Shown: positions 1 to 9,927 of the stretch, one piece after another
Layout of the letters: each line of letters starts with the position of its first letter
Position numbering within the stretch: position 1 is the first letter of the stretch
Assembly: GCA_016935315.1 (NCBI GenBank)
Contig: JAFGRD010000009.1
Coordinates: 1-64,000 of the forward strand
Length of the DNA: 64,000 bases
Source of the DNA: Pirellulales bacterium
GTDB taxonomy: Bacteria; Planctomycetota; Planctomycetia; Pirellulales; Thermoguttaceae
Reading direction: 5' to 3'
Made by a program: the position numbers and the translations under genes
Notes under the pieces: generated by a model
Databases searched by the model: none
What the model was told of the DNA's origin: nothing
The model's input: the letters and a program-made list of their open reading frames with translations, nothing else

Positions 1-105
1 CATCCAGGATGAACGCCCTTTTTGTAACCGTACTCTGAAATTCAGCCCCCTTTGGTTGCGGCCGAGCGTAGCGAGGCCGCGCTAGGAAGAAAGGAACCTC
101 GATCC

Positions 106-324
106 ATGTCGCACTTCCCCTTTTATCTGCAGAATTGTCCGGTCTGTGGCCGGCCCCTGGAGATCCGAGTCGCCTACCTGGGCCGCCGCGTGGCGTGTCG
201 TCATTGCAGCGGGCAGTTCGTGGCGTCCGATCCGGCGTGCCGTTGCGATCCGGTGGTGGAAGGGGGAAGTTGCCTGCTGCGACGTGCCGATCAACTCCTG
301 GCCTTGGCGAACCAAACGCAGTGA
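106..324 (+). CDS. Small zinc-ribbon protein
   Basis: A 72-residue protein with two Cys pairs, CPVC near residue 9 and CRHC near residue 31, the spacing expected of a small zinc ribbon. Similar short proteins with a Cys-x-x-Cys pair before a GRRVxCxxC turn are common in planctomycetes; the role is unknown and could be nucleic-acid or protein binding. I chose the ATG at 106 because an AAGGAA Shine-Dalgarno-like stretch (91-96) precedes it; an in-frame upstream extension to 52 has no such support. It stands alone and is followed by a strong terminator at 368-416. Confidence 0.65.
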   Translation: MSHFPFYLQNCPVCGRPLEIRVAYLGRRVACRHCSGQFVASDPACRCDPVVEGGSCLLRRADQLLALANQTQ

Positions 325-367
325 GCGTACGTAGAATTACCCAGCAAGCATGACGTACCCCACGTAT

Positions 368-416
368 CGCCACCGGGCGGTTCCTGTTTCTCTCCGGCCG
401 CCCGGTGGCGTTTGTC
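368..416 (+). terminator. Rho-independent terminator after the zinc-ribbon gene
   Basis: A perfect 13-bp inverted repeat, CGCCACCGGGCGG at 368-380 and its complement at 398-410, with a 17-nt loop and followed by TTTGTC. It lies 44 nt after the stop of the zinc-ribbon gene and before the large gene starting at 448, so it should separate the two transcription units. Confidence 0.75.
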
Positions 417-447
417 ATGGGCAATCACGATCTGGTAGGATGGAAGG

Positions 448-3400
448 GTGACGGCAATTGAGCCGCATCCGCCGCATTTTCATCCCCCAGGTGTTCCCGC
501 CGTGACTGATACGCCCGTCGCGACTCACTCGAAGACCGTTCCATCTGCGAAGGTCTCGGCACGCTCGGCATGGACTGCGCGACGATCGCTGTCCACATCG
601 AAGGCCGTTGCCGATGCGGCCTGGTCAGCGTCGTTGGCCATACTGGGCGCGATCTTGTTTGCCGCATTGGCCCGGGCCGCCGACACGCCGCCCCCAGTCG
701 CCACGCCCCCAGTCGCCACGCCCCCGGCCGGGGAGGCGCCGCCGTTTGCCGAAGTGTGCTTCGACGATTTCGACGACGAACGGGGATACCCCGGACCCGA
801 TGAGTTGCGAGAGGTTTTCGAGCCGGCCTCCGGCGGGCAACTCGATCCGAAGAAGAGCGACCACGGCTCGCGACCGCTCTACCAGTTGCGGGGCCTGCTG
901 CGAATCCGGCCCGAGTGGCAGACCGACAGCGTGTTGCGGATGGCCGTCCACGAAGCCAAGTCGCTGAGGCTGCATTTCTTCAGCGGCCGCCAAGGCGTCA
1001 CACTCTGCTACTTTCCCGACATGCGGCGCGCCTGGGCGGCCTATGGAACCGTCCGCGGCGAAAACCGCCCGCAGCCGGAATCCTATGCCCTCTGGGCGGT
1101 CGACAACGGCCGCTATTACCGCAGCCGGGCCGGCACCTTTGAGCTGCGCTGCCAGGACGGAAACCTGGTGATGACCCGGGGTGATCTGGTGCTGCTCCGC
1201 GCCCCCTTGGGCGGACAGCCGACCGAGGTCTTCCTCGAATGCGAGATGCTGAAGCTGCGGGGAGTGGCCATGGTCCGCCGCGGGCCGGCGCCGCGGGCCG
1301 GCAAGTCGCGTCCGGTCGTGTTCCGGACCGACCGGCCGACCGAGCTGGATTGGAGGGTCGTCCGCGAGGAGGAGGAAGCGGCCGACCGCTGGCAGCTCGA
1401 CAAGCTGCCCGACGGACGCGTCGAGCTGGTGGTGGAGAAGAACGCCAAGTGGGCGCGGGCCAACGCCGCGATCTGCTCGCCTGGACTGTATGAATACGTC
1501 GTCGAGATCGAGGACGCCGCGCCCGGTACCGGGCTGTTCCTGGGCGACGCGGAGGGAAAACCCCTGCACCGCGTGGCCTTCTTGCGCGACCGGAGAACGG
1601 GCAGAACCACGTTTGCCCTGGCGCGTCCCGACGCCGGCGACATCGAGAAAGACTATGACTTCAAGCAGCGGCTCGTCCCCTACGCCGGCCACCGCCAGTG
1701 GCTGCGATTGATCCTGGGGGCGGGCATTCTCACCTGCGCCGTCAGCGGCGACGGGGTTCATTTCAGCGACGTGGCGACCGAGGCGGGCCACGTGCAGGGT
1801 GCCTGCGCGACGCTAGGGCTCGATTGCCTGCCCGGCCAGCAGCGCCGGACCATCAAGCTCCGCTCGATTGAGGTGCGGCGGCTGGCAGGGCTCGACGTCC
1901 TGGCGACGCCCGAAATCGAGCAGATCGCCCAGCACATCGGCCCGCTGACCGTGTGGAGCGTGGAAGAATGGCAGAAGCGGCTGGAGGAGCTTGAAGCGTT
2001 GAGACCCGACGGCATCGCGGACGACGTTTGGCAACACGCCTGCGACTGGCACGCCGTCCGCTACAACCTGACGCGCGCGGTGAGCCAGCCCGCCTTGCAC
2101 CGTCTGCTGCGGCGGGCCCTGGCCGAATCGGACGACTGGCAAGGGAAGCTGCGGCTTCTGGACGAAGCGGGCCTGCTGATTCTCTACCACGACTTCGGCG
2201 ACGATTGGAATGCTCCCAAACGCAGCGACTACTACCACCAGTTGGGCGAAACCTTGCTCCGCCGAGGGCATCCGACGCCGTTTACCACGGTCAACCGTGC
2301 CGTGTTGCGGATGCCGGGATGGCTCGCGCCGGAACGACCCTTCGATCAGGAGCTGTTGCGGTGCGAGATCCTGCTGCTGGCCCAGCACCAGCGCTGGCGC
2401 GAACTCGCCGAGCTCTGCCGGAGGATGCGGTATTGGTCGCGGATCTCGGAATACCGTCAGTACTGGATCCCCTGGGATCAGGACAAGGAGGCGACCATCC
2501 ACTTGCTCAACTGGGGCGCCGCCGCGGCCCTGCGGCAGATCGGACGCGACCGGCAGCCTCAGCTTCCCGCCGTCACGCCCGGGTTGCGCCATCCACTCGT
2601 GCCGAGCTTCGACAAGGAGAACTACAATCTGATGACCGAGTTCCGCGCGGCCCTCGAAGGCAAGGCCTTTCGGGCGGCGTGTCAGGTCATCACCACCGCG
2701 GGCGCTCCGAGGCAGTGCAGCTTGTTGCCCGAACGGGACGACCCGAGTCTGCTGGTGTCGCTGCCGGTTGCCGTCGATCTGGCCATGCGCCGCGTGCCCG
2801 GGCTGCGCGAGGCCATGGAGGAACACTTCGGGGCCCTATCGCGGTTGCGGGTCAACCAGGCCGTGGCGGACGGCGACCTGGCCGCGGTGGAAGCGGTGGC
2901 ACGACAATTCCGTGCAACGGGAGCCGCCGCGGAAGCCCACGGTTGGCTGGGCGATCGGATGCTTTCGGCGGGCCAGTGGGCCCAGGCGTGCGGGCAGTAT
3001 CGGCGGGCCTTGCTCGGCGCGCCGCCGGAGTCGCGACCGTCGTGGCAGGCCCGGCTTCGCCTGGCGGCGGCCATGGGCGGCCGCCAGACCGGGGCGCCGG
3101 CCTCGGAGCCCGTGGTGATCGGCTCGATGCGGTTTTCCGCGGCGGAGTTCGAGCAGATGGTCGATCAGGTCCGCCAGGCCGCCGACCAGCAAGGCCTGCC
3201 GAAGGCGCCGGATCTCCAGCCGACGGCCGATCCGGCCACGGCCGGCGACAAGGTCCTCGCGGCCGGGTTGCGGGGTTGCCCGCCGCCGGGACGCTACGAG
3301 CTGCAACCTTGGGCCAATCTCGGGTCGCACCAAGACGTGCGCGATCTGCCCAACGAGGACTTCGATTGGGAAGGCCGGCGAGTGAGTGTGGTCTTCTCCG

Positions 3401-4494
3401 ACGGGCAGATGCTCGTCAACAACCAGATTCAGTACGCGGCGTTCGATGTGGGCAACGGCCGTCAGCTTTGGCAGCAGCAGCGCGAGCCGCACCGCCAGGC
3501 GGCCTGGTCTACCGAGCCGATGTGGCCGGTCGTCGACGCCGAGAGGATCTTCGTCCGCTGGCCGACCGAACACGGACCCGTGCTGGGGTGTCTGCAGCGC
3601 AGCGACGGCACGACGCTCTGGCAGGCCAATCCCGAAAGCCCCGTCGTCTGTGACCCGATGCTCTTGGAGGAACAACTCTGGACGTTGGTTGTGCGCTGCG
3701 ACATGGGGTGGGAACTCTCCCTGGAGCTGGCCGCCTTCGATCCGGAGACGGGCCGGCGGCGGCAGCTTCTGCCGCTGACCGAGTTCCAGGATCATTGGTT
3801 CGAGGCCGTCTCCTGCCGCGCGGCGGCCATCGACGACCGGATCGTGGTGACCATCGGTGGAGTCGCGTTGTGCTGCGATTTGTCGGGGGCGGTCCACTGG
3901 ATTCGCCGACAGATTTGGACGCCCCCGCCCTCGGAAATCCGGCATGCCGCACCGTGGCTGCGACAGGTACACCACCAGCCGCTGTGCTTTGAAGACCGTG
4001 TCTACGCGACCCAGCCGGGCGTGTGGGCCGTCGAATGCCTGGAGCTGGAAACGGGGCAGCTTATCTGGCGAGCGGCCCTGCCTCGGTTGCTCTGCACGGT
4101 CGGCCGTATCGGGAATCGGCTGATCGTGGAAACCACCGACGGGCTGACAGCGTTGGACACCGAAACCGGCAAGGTTCTTTGGGAGCACGCAACGGAGGAT
4201 CGACTCGACACGCGGGCATGCGGTCGGGCGGACGCCCTTTGCTACGTCAAACTCGGGGACCAAGATACTCCGCAATCCGACCAGAAGCAGCCGCGGCGGC
4301 CGGTGTTGGTTTGGCTCGATCCGCGGACCGGCCGCACGATGGCCGAAACCGAGTTGCCGATCGATCTTGCCTCGGACAAAACCCCGGCGATCGGGCCGCT
4401 GGTCGGCGGCGCGGATCGCCACTGGGCGTTCTTCAGTCTTGAGCGGAAGCCGACCGAACGGGAGATCCGCGAACTGGTCCCCGTCAAGCCGTAG
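448..4494 (+). CDS. Large exported protein with C-terminal PQQ-like propeller (paralog 1)
   Basis: 1,348 residues. A basic N-terminus leads into a hydrophobic segment at about residues 58-76 and an Ala-rich cleavage-like site near 77, followed by a short VATPP repeat, so the protein is probably exported. The middle (about 100-900) is a conserved module without a motif I can assign; the last ~400 residues contain repeated GxxLW/TGxxLW blades typical of a PQQ-type beta-propeller (for example 'DTETGKVLWEH' near 1,230). It may belong to the planctomycete DUF1581/DUF1583 type families, but that is from memory. The GTG start at 448 is uncertain; a start nearer the signal segment is possible. It is 11 nt from its tandem paralog, so the two are probably co-transcribed. 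Confidence 0.7.
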   Translation: MTAIEPHPPHFHPPGVPAVTDTPVATHSKTVPSAKVSARSAWTARRSLSTSKAVADAAWSASLAILGAILFAALARAADTPPPVATPPVATPPAGEAPPFAEVCFDDFDDERGYPGPDELREVFEPASGGQLDPKKSDHGSRPLYQLRGLLRIRPEWQTDSVLRMAVHEAKSLRLHFFSGRQGVTLCYFPDMRRAWAAYGTVRGENRPQPESYALWAVDNGRYYRSRAGTFELRCQDGNLVMTRGDLVLLRAPLGGQPTEVFLECEMLKLRGVAMVRRGPAPRAGKSRPVVFRTDRPTELDWRVVREEEEAADRWQLDKLPDGRVELVVEKNAKWARANAAICSPGLYEYVVEIEDAAPGTGLFLGDAEGKPLHRVAFLRDRRTGRTTFALARPDAGDIEKDYDFKQRLVPYAGHRQWLRLILGAGILTCAVSGDGVHFSDVATEAGHVQGACATLGLDCLPGQQRRTIKLRSIEVRRLAGLDVLATPEIEQIAQHIGPLTVWSVEEWQKRLEELEALRPDGIADDVWQHACDWHAVRYNLTRAVSQPALHRLLRRALAESDDWQGKLRLLDEAGLLILYHDFGDDWNAPKRSDYYHQLGETLLRRGHPTPFTTVNRAVLRMPGWLAPERPFDQELLRCEILLLAQHQRWRELAELCRRMRYWSRISEYRQYWIPWDQDKEATIHLLNWGAAAALRQIGRDRQPQLPAVTPGLRHPLVPSFDKENYNLMTEFRAALEGKAFRAACQVITTAGAPRQCSLLPERDDPSLLVSLPVAVDLAMRRVPGLREAMEEHFGALSRLRVNQAVADGDLAAVEAVARQFRATGAAAEAHGWLGDRMLSAGQWAQACGQYRRALLGAPPESRPSWQARLRLAAAMGGRQTGAPASEPVVIGSMRFSAAEFEQMVDQVRQAADQQGLPKAPDLQPTADPATAGDKVLAAGLRGCPPPGRYELQPWANLGSHQDVRDLPNEDFDWEGRRVSVVFSDGQMLVNNQIQYAAFDVGNGRQLWQQQREPHRQAAWSTEPMWPVVDAERIFVRWPTEHGPVLGCLQRSDGTTLWQANPESPVVCDPMLLEEQLWTLVVRCDMGWELSLELAAFDPETGRRRQLLPLTEFQDHWFEAVSCRAAAIDDRIVVTIGGVALCCDLSGAVHWIRRQIWTPPPSEIRHAAPWLRQVHHQPLCFEDRVYATQPGVWAVECLELETGQLIWRAALPRLLCTVGRIGNRLIVETTDGLTALDTETGKVLWEHATEDRLDTRACGRADALCYVKLGDQDTPQSDQKQPRRPVLVWLDPRTGRTMAETELPIDLASDKTPAIGPLVGGADRHWAFFSLERKPTEREIRELVPVKP

Positions 4495-4505
4495 CCGAGA
4501 ACCGA

Positions 4506-7500
4506 GTGCCGGCGATGCCCCTGCACACATCCTACCGGCGGCAGCGTGTCGAGTCGGATCTCGGGCCGGCCTTCGACCATCGCCAGACGGTGTTCACGAA
4601 TTGCCTGCGAGATGGGCGGCGCGGTGCGTTGGTCGCTGTCGCGACGGTGGCCATCGTATTCTCGGGGTTCGTGGCGACTGCACAAGAGATGCCCCAGCCG
4701 CCGCCGTTCGAGGAGGTCTGTTTCGGCGAGTTCGACGATCGGCAGCCGTACCCCGCTCCGGCGGAGCTCGAACGGCTCTTGGCCCAGGTGGCGGGGCAAC
4801 CTTACGGCATCTCCCAAACGATCAGGCACCTGCAAACGGGCGATCGCCGCATCAGCTTCATCTCGGGCGTGTTCCGACTCCAGACGCCCTGGAACGCCCA
4901 GACGACGCTGCGGCTGTCGCTGATCGACCCCGGTCTGTTTCAATTGCACTTCTGGCGAGGCCGGCACGGAGTCACACTGCGATACTGCCCCGCGGCGGTG
5001 AACACCTGGGGGGCCTACGGCACGACACGGACCGACGCTCAGCCCCAGCCATCGACGTTCGCCGTCTGGGCGCTGGACGCCGGGCGCTACCGCCGGGCCG
5101 GGCTCGGCACAGTCGAGGTGCGTTATTGCCAGGGCCGTCTCGTGCTCACCCGGGGTGACCTGCCATTGTTGAGCGTTCCGTTGGACGGGCTTCCTACTGA
5201 GGTCTACCTCCAGGGCGAAGCCTTGGTTCGCGGCATCTCGGTCTATCCGTCGACCGGCGGGCCGCCACCGCCGGACCCGAACCCCGTGGTCCTGCAACTA
5301 CCCGCGCCCGCCGAGGCGGCTTGGGAGACAAAGCTCCCCGAAGGAACCCGGTTCGAAAAACTGCCCGACGGCGCCGTCCGGCTCTCGGCCGACGCCGACA
5401 CGGGCGCCGCCCAGGCGGGCCATCGCCTTGCCGAGCCGGGGGTGTACGAATACCGGTTCGAACTGGACAAGCCCGAGGTGGGCACCGGCGTCTTCTTGGG
5501 CGACCGCGACGGGCGACAGTTGGCCCGGTTGGCCTTCTACCGCGACACGACCACCGGCCGAACCACGTTTGCCTACTTGGGGCCCAATCAGCAGGCGACC
5601 GAGTTGGCGTTTGATTTCCAGCGGGCAATGGTTCCCTACGCCGGCGAGCGCCAGTGGCTGCGGCTGACGCTCGGCGGCGGCGTGATGAAGTGTTGGACTT
5701 CGGGCGACGGCCTGCATTATAGCCAGGCAATCTGGTCGCCGCTGGCCGTGAAAGGGGCAGTCGGCCAGGTCGGCCTCTACTGCATCGCCACCGATGCACA
5801 TCGCTCGATCGGGCTGCGGTCGCTTGAGGTTCGGCGGCTGGCCGCACTCGCGGCACTGGCCCCCGAGGCGATTCAGCGGCGCGTGGGGGCGCTGGCCGAT
5901 GCGGCGACCGTCGCGCAATGGGATGATCGAGTTGCCCAGTCGCAGCCGGCCGACGTGGCGGCGGACGTGTGGCGGCGGGCCTGCATCCTCCGCACGCTGG
6001 CGGGGAATCCGCACGGCTCGCTGGGCGCCGAGCTGATCCATGGCCTGCTGGACGACGTGCTGGCCGAAGGCAGCGCGACCAAAGCCAATCTGGTCGAAGG
6101 CGACCTGACCGACGACCGCGTCCTGCAGTCGCGACTGCAACTGCTCCGCGAAGCGGCCGTGCTGACGGACAGCCTCGACGCGCAGAGCGCCGTGCCGTTC
6201 CGGCGGCACTACGAGCAACTGGCCATGCGGTTGGCCGACGCCGGACACCCGGATCCTGTGGGGGTGATTGCCTCTGCCGTCATGCGGGCACCCCTCTGGA
6301 ACTTCGAGCGGCAGAACGCCTGGCCCGACCGGCTGCTTCGCCATGAGCTGTTGGCCTGCCTGGCCGAAGACCGCTTGGGCCGGGTGGCAGCCCTGCTGGA
6401 TTCGACCGCCTATTGGACCTTGCCCGAACGGCTGGAGGGAGGGCGCTTGCCGTGGGGCGAAGAGGTGCGGCACCTGATGGATTGGGCCGCGCTGCAGCTC
6501 GACCGGAAGGGGCCCGCCGCACCGCCCGGCGAAGCGTCGGCGCTGCCCCCAACCTGGCGCGATTCGCTGATCCGGCGCGTGGACAAGGAGGCGTACAACG
6601 TGCTGGTCGAGTTTCGGGCATCGCTGCAGGACGGCGCCTATCGGGAAGCGTGCCAGGCCATCTCCACCTCGGTCGACAGCCGGTTGCTCGGCGTGCTGCC
6701 CGACATGGACGATCGCCGGCTGTTGGTGTCGATGCCCACGGCCGTCACCTTGGCCATGCGGCGCACGCCGGCATTGCGCCGGGCGATGCAAGAGCACTTC
6801 GCCGAGTTGGGTGCGCTGCGGCTGAACAAGGCGTTGGGCGCCGGCGACGTGGCCGCCGCCGAAGCAGTGGCCGTGCAGTTCCCCGGGACGCCGGCCGCCG
6901 TCGAAGCCCACGCCTGGCTGGGCGACCGCCGTTTGTCCGCCGGCCGGATCGCCGAAGCGGCCGGGCGCTACCGCCAGGCGCTGCAAGACGCTCCCGAAAC
7001 GCGGCGCGAGGCCCTCAGCGCCCGGCTACGGCTGGCCGGCGCCATGCTCGGACAGCGCGTGGGCCGACCAGCCACCGCGGCCGTCGAGATCGGCGACCGG
7101 CAGGTGACGGCCGACGAGTTCGAACGCATCGTGGAGGAGCTTCGGCAAGCGAACTCCGCCGGTGGCCCGTCCGGCAACGCCGAGCCCGGCTCGACGGATT
7201 CCATGGGGCATGCGCCCCTCCTGGAGAACTGCCCGCCAGTCTGTAAGTTGCGATCTCTCGGTGAAATCGAAGGCAACGGCGTCCAACGCCCGGCAGACGC
7301 TTCCAGGCAGCACCGAGACTGGGGTGCCCGTCAGGTCGCCGCGGTCGTGGCCGGCCGGCAGATGATCGTTCACAACGGCGTCGAGCTGGCGGCCTTCGAC
7401 CTGACGGCCGGCCGGCGGCAATGGCTCCGGTGGCAGCCGGCCAGCGACGAGATTTCCCGCTGGCCCGCGGTGCCGATGCGACCGATCGTTACCAAAGACC

Positions 7501-8456
7501 GGATCTTCGTACGCCGATGGACCTTCGAGGGCCCGGGGCTGGCCTGCTTCGAGCGACGCGACGGCCGGCCGATCTGGTCGAAGAAGCCCGGTGATTACGT
7601 CGCCTGCGATCCGTTGCTGGTCGGGCGGGATCTGTTCGCGTTGACGGTCGCGGGCGACGAGGGGCTCAAGCTCTCGCTCTCGTTGGCCGAACTCGACGCG
7701 TGGACCGGACTGTTGCGGCGCGAGACGCTGTTGGCGGAGTTCGACGACGCTTGCGAGGGCCGACTCGCCTGCCAGGCGGCCGCGGCCGAGGGCAAGATTG
7801 TGGCGACCGCAGCCGGGTACCTCGTCTGCTGCGATCTCTCGGGCCGCGTGAGCTGGATCCGGCAGCAGATCCGCGTTCCGCCGCCTTCCACTCGCCGCGG
7901 CAAGACCTCGACGTGGACGCTGCGCCGCCACGAACCGCCGCGGATCCGCGAAGGACGCGTCTACGCCACGCAGCCGGACGTCTGGGGCATCGAGTGCCTC
8001 GACTTGCAGACCGGCGCGATCCTGTGGCGCAAGGCTGTCCCGGAAATGAGCGGACTCGTCCGGTGCGCCGCCAGCCGGCTGATCGTCGAGACCACCACCG
8101 GTGTGCTGGCAAAGGACCTCGCCTCGGGCGAGACGCTGTGGCGTCACCACGCCGGGCCAGAGCGATTGGAGGCCCTCCTGTGCGACGAAGGAGTGCCGAT
8201 TGTCTACGCTCGCGCGGATGGCGGCGGCCGAGGACAATCGGCGCGGATCGCGCTGGTCTGTCTTGATCCCGGCAGCGGCCGAGTTTGCGGGGAGTCGGTG
8301 GTGGACGCAGCCGAGCACCAGCGACCGGGCTTCGGTCCGCTGGTTGTCGGCGACGGCCGCATTTGGGGGCTGCTGGCCGCGGCCGACAACCCGGCGCATC
8401 GAGAGATCGTCGAGTTGATCCGGTCGACGGAAAAAACTGACATGCCTCGACCCTGA
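4506..8456 (+). CDS. Large exported protein with C-terminal PQQ-like propeller (paralog 2)
   Basis: 1,316 residues, collinear with the preceding protein over its whole length: both have the PPPFEEVCF/PPFAEVCF block after the signal region, a GRHGVTLRY / GRQGVTLCY block, a 'TGVFLGDRDG'-like block, a 'VDKEAYN'-like block and the same C-terminal propeller ending. A hydrophobic segment lies at about residues 38-59 (VAVATVAIVFSGFVATAQE region), consistent with export. The start may be GTG 4506 or ATG 4515. The function of neither copy is known; the tandem pair looks like a duplication with strong divergence. A short palindrome overlaps its stop codon and probably ends the transcript. Confidence 0.7.
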   Translation: MPAMPLHTSYRRQRVESDLGPAFDHRQTVFTNCLRDGRRGALVAVATVAIVFSGFVATAQEMPQPPPFEEVCFGEFDDRQPYPAPAELERLLAQVAGQPYGISQTIRHLQTGDRRISFISGVFRLQTPWNAQTTLRLSLIDPGLFQLHFWRGRHGVTLRYCPAAVNTWGAYGTTRTDAQPQPSTFAVWALDAGRYRRAGLGTVEVRYCQGRLVLTRGDLPLLSVPLDGLPTEVYLQGEALVRGISVYPSTGGPPPPDPNPVVLQLPAPAEAAWETKLPEGTRFEKLPDGAVRLSADADTGAAQAGHRLAEPGVYEYRFELDKPEVGTGVFLGDRDGRQLARLAFYRDTTTGRTTFAYLGPNQQATELAFDFQRAMVPYAGERQWLRLTLGGGVMKCWTSGDGLHYSQAIWSPLAVKGAVGQVGLYCIATDAHRSIGLRSLEVRRLAALAALAPEAIQRRVGALADAATVAQWDDRVAQSQPADVAADVWRRACILRTLAGNPHGSLGAELIHGLLDDVLAEGSATKANLVEGDLTDDRVLQSRLQLLREAAVLTDSLDAQSAVPFRRHYEQLAMRLADAGHPDPVGVIASAVMRAPLWNFERQNAWPDRLLRHELLACLAEDRLGRVAALLDSTAYWTLPERLEGGRLPWGEEVRHLMDWAALQLDRKGPAAPPGEASALPPTWRDSLIRRVDKEAYNVLVEFRASLQDGAYREACQAISTSVDSRLLGVLPDMDDRRLLVSMPTAVTLAMRRTPALRRAMQEHFAELGALRLNKALGAGDVAAAEAVAVQFPGTPAAVEAHAWLGDRRLSAGRIAEAAGRYRQALQDAPETRREALSARLRLAGAMLGQRVGRPATAAVEIGDRQVTADEFERIVEELRQANSAGGPSGNAEPGSTDSMGHAPLLENCPPVCKLRSLGEIEGNGVQRPADASRQHRDWGARQVAAVVAGRQMIVHNGVELAAFDLTAGRRQWLRWQPASDEISRWPAVPMRPIVTKDRIFVRRWTFEGPGLACFERRDGRPIWSKKPGDYVACDPLLVGRDLFALTVAGDEGLKLSLSLAELDAWTGLLRRETLLAEFDDACEGRLACQAAAAEGKIVATAAGYLVCCDLSGRVSWIRQQIRVPPPSTRRGKTSTWTLRRHEPPRIREGRVYATQPDVWGIECLDLQTGAILWRKAVPEMSGLVRCAASRLIVETTTGVLAKDLASGETLWRHHAGPERLEALLCDEGVPIVYARADGGGRGQSARIALVCLDPGSGRVCGESVVDAAEHQRPGFGPLVVGDGRIWGLLAAADNPAHREIVELIRSTEKTDMPRP

Positions 8457-8466
8457 GAAGGGTCGA
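8447..8466 (+). terminator. Hairpin overlapping the stop of paralog 2
   Basis: An 8-bp perfect stem, TCGACCCT at 8447-8454 and AGGGTCGA at 8459-8466, closes a GAGA tetraloop. The stop codon TGA (8454-8456) is inside it. There is no T-run, so it may be a processing or Rho-assisted end rather than a classic intrinsic terminator. Confidence 0.4.
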
Positions 8467-8562
8467 ATAGAATCGCCCCGTCGCCGCGAATACTGTCTTC
8501 GGCCGGCTGCCGGCACGGCGATCGTTCAGTCTCCAGCGCCTGCCCGAAAACTCTTGACAAAC

Positions 8563-8592
8563 TTGACAAGCGGGGGGCAGGCTGCCCACAAT
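8563..8592 (+). promoter_or_regulatory. Candidate sigma70-type promoter for the VWA/MoxR operon
   Basis: TTGACA at 8563-8568, an 18-nt spacer and CACAAT at 8587-8592. A second TTGACA lies 9 nt upstream (8554-8559), making a CTTGACAA direct repeat. It sits in the 306-nt gap before the gene at 8763; the remainder of that gap holds the inverted repeat at 8661-8741. Confidence 0.45.
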
Positions 8593-8660
8593 TGGAGAAC
8601 TGGCGATAACCGACCCACCTGCCCCGCCGCCCGACCGGACGAGACCGCGGGGCTTGCTCA

Positions 8661-8741
8661 GAAGCACGATGAAGCTCGAATGACGAAGAGATGCCGAACC
8701 GTTGCGAGGTTCGTCATCCGTCGTTGCCGGCTTGGTGCTTC
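8661..8741. repeat. Imperfect inverted repeat in the operon leader
   Basis: Two nested complementary segments: GAAGCAC (8661-8667) with GTGCTTC (8735-8741), and ATGACGAA (8680-8687) with TTCGTCAT (8710-8717). Sequences built from these words are, in my memory, common between genes in planctomycete genomes, so this may be a member of a dispersed intergenic repeat. It lies just upstream of the start at 8763. Confidence 0.45.
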
Positions 8742-8762
8742 TTCGATCGAGGACGAGACCTC

Positions 8763-9920
8763 ATGAAACGCGCGGCCCATGGTTGCCTCACGCTGTGCCT
8801 GACGGCCGTGCTCGCGCTGGCCGGGTCCTTGCCGGAGGGGCAGGCTCCCGTGGCCAAGGCGGAGAGCGAGTGGGAGATCACCCCGCAAAGCGAAGAGGCC
8901 CTGCAGCGCGGCATCGAGTGGCTGACCAGGAATCAAGGGCCCGAGGGCAACTGGACCTCCAACGACCTGGGGCTGGTGAGCATGGGAGCGTTGGCCTATC
9001 TGTCGGCCGGACACAGCCCGGGCCGGGGACGCCACGGCGAAGCGGCCGCCAGGGCGATCGACTACGTCACCCGCAACACCAAGCCCTCCGGACTGCTGAA
9101 CATCGCCGACGAGCGCCGCGGCATGTACAACCATGGGCTGTCGGCGTTCGTGCTGGGCCAAGCCTACGGGATGAGCAACGATGAGCGGATCGGTCCGCTG
9201 ATGGACCGGGCGCTGAAGTTGATCGCCCAGACGCAGTGCGACGACGGCGGCTGGGACTACGTGGCCAAGCCGCAACAACGGGGCCACGATCTGAGCCTGG
9301 CGGTGATGCAGGCCAAGGCGTTGCGCAGCGCGGTCGACAGCGGCCTGGAGGTCCCGCCCGAGGTCATCGAGCTGGCCATCCGCAGCGTCCGCGAGCACTA
9401 CACCCCCAACGGCTGTTCCCATACGGCCGACGAGGCGGAGCAGCAGCGGCACCCCGGCCAGTTCACCTACACCAAGGGTGGCGGCGGTCCCAGCGTGGCC
9501 ATGGCCGCGGCGGGGGTGGTGTGTTTGCAGGAGTTTGCCCAATACGACGACTGGCGGATCGAGAAGAACATGGAGGTCATCGGCAAGGAGATCCGCGAGA
9601 AGACCCGAGGCCGCTCGAGCAATGCGCCGTTCGACGCGTACACGCTGTACTACCTGGGCCAGGCGCTCTACCAGGTCGGCGGGAAACACTGGCGGGAGCA
9701 CTATCCCCCGCTGCGCGACGCCTTGATCGCCTGCCAGGTGCAATCGGACGATCCGTCGGAAGACGGCAAGTGGAGGGCCCACGGGCGCGTCGGCGGCAAG
9801 CCAGGGGATCTGTATATGACCGGGGCCGCCTGTTTCATCCTGGCGATGCCCAATCGCTATCTGCCGATCCTGCAAGAGGGCAAGATCGACAGCCTCCAGC
9901 AGCGGTTCCAGCAGAAGTGA
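8763..9920 (+). CDS. Exported prenyltransferase/squalene-oxidase repeat protein
   Basis: 385 residues with a signal peptide (about 1-30; basic MKR start, then an Ala/Leu-rich core). The rest is a run of alpha/alpha-barrel repeats of the prenyltransferase/squalene-cyclase fold, seen in blocks such as 'GIEWLTRNQGPEGNW' near residue 48 and 'QCDDGGWDYV' near 158, the QW-like signatures of this fold. No cyclase DxDD motif is visible, so a structural or binding role is more likely than terpene cyclization. ATG 8763 is chosen because the signal peptide starts there. It is 7 nt upstream of a BatA/VWA gene and appears to open that operon. Confidence 0.7.
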   Translation: MKRAAHGCLTLCLTAVLALAGSLPEGQAPVAKAESEWEITPQSEEALQRGIEWLTRNQGPEGNWTSNDLGLVSMGALAYLSAGHSPGRGRHGEAAARAIDYVTRNTKPSGLLNIADERRGMYNHGLSAFVLGQAYGMSNDERIGPLMDRALKLIAQTQCDDGGWDYVAKPQQRGHDLSLAVMQAKALRSAVDSGLEVPPEVIELAIRSVREHYTPNGCSHTADEAEQQRHPGQFTYTKGGGGPSVAMAAAGVVCLQEFAQYDDWRIEKNMEVIGKEIREKTRGRSSNAPFDAYTLYYLGQALYQVGGKHWREHYPPLRDALIACQVQSDDPSEDGKWRAHGRVGGKPGDLYMTGAACFILAMPNRYLPILQEGKIDSLQQRFQQK

Positions 9921-9927
9921 AGGTGAG

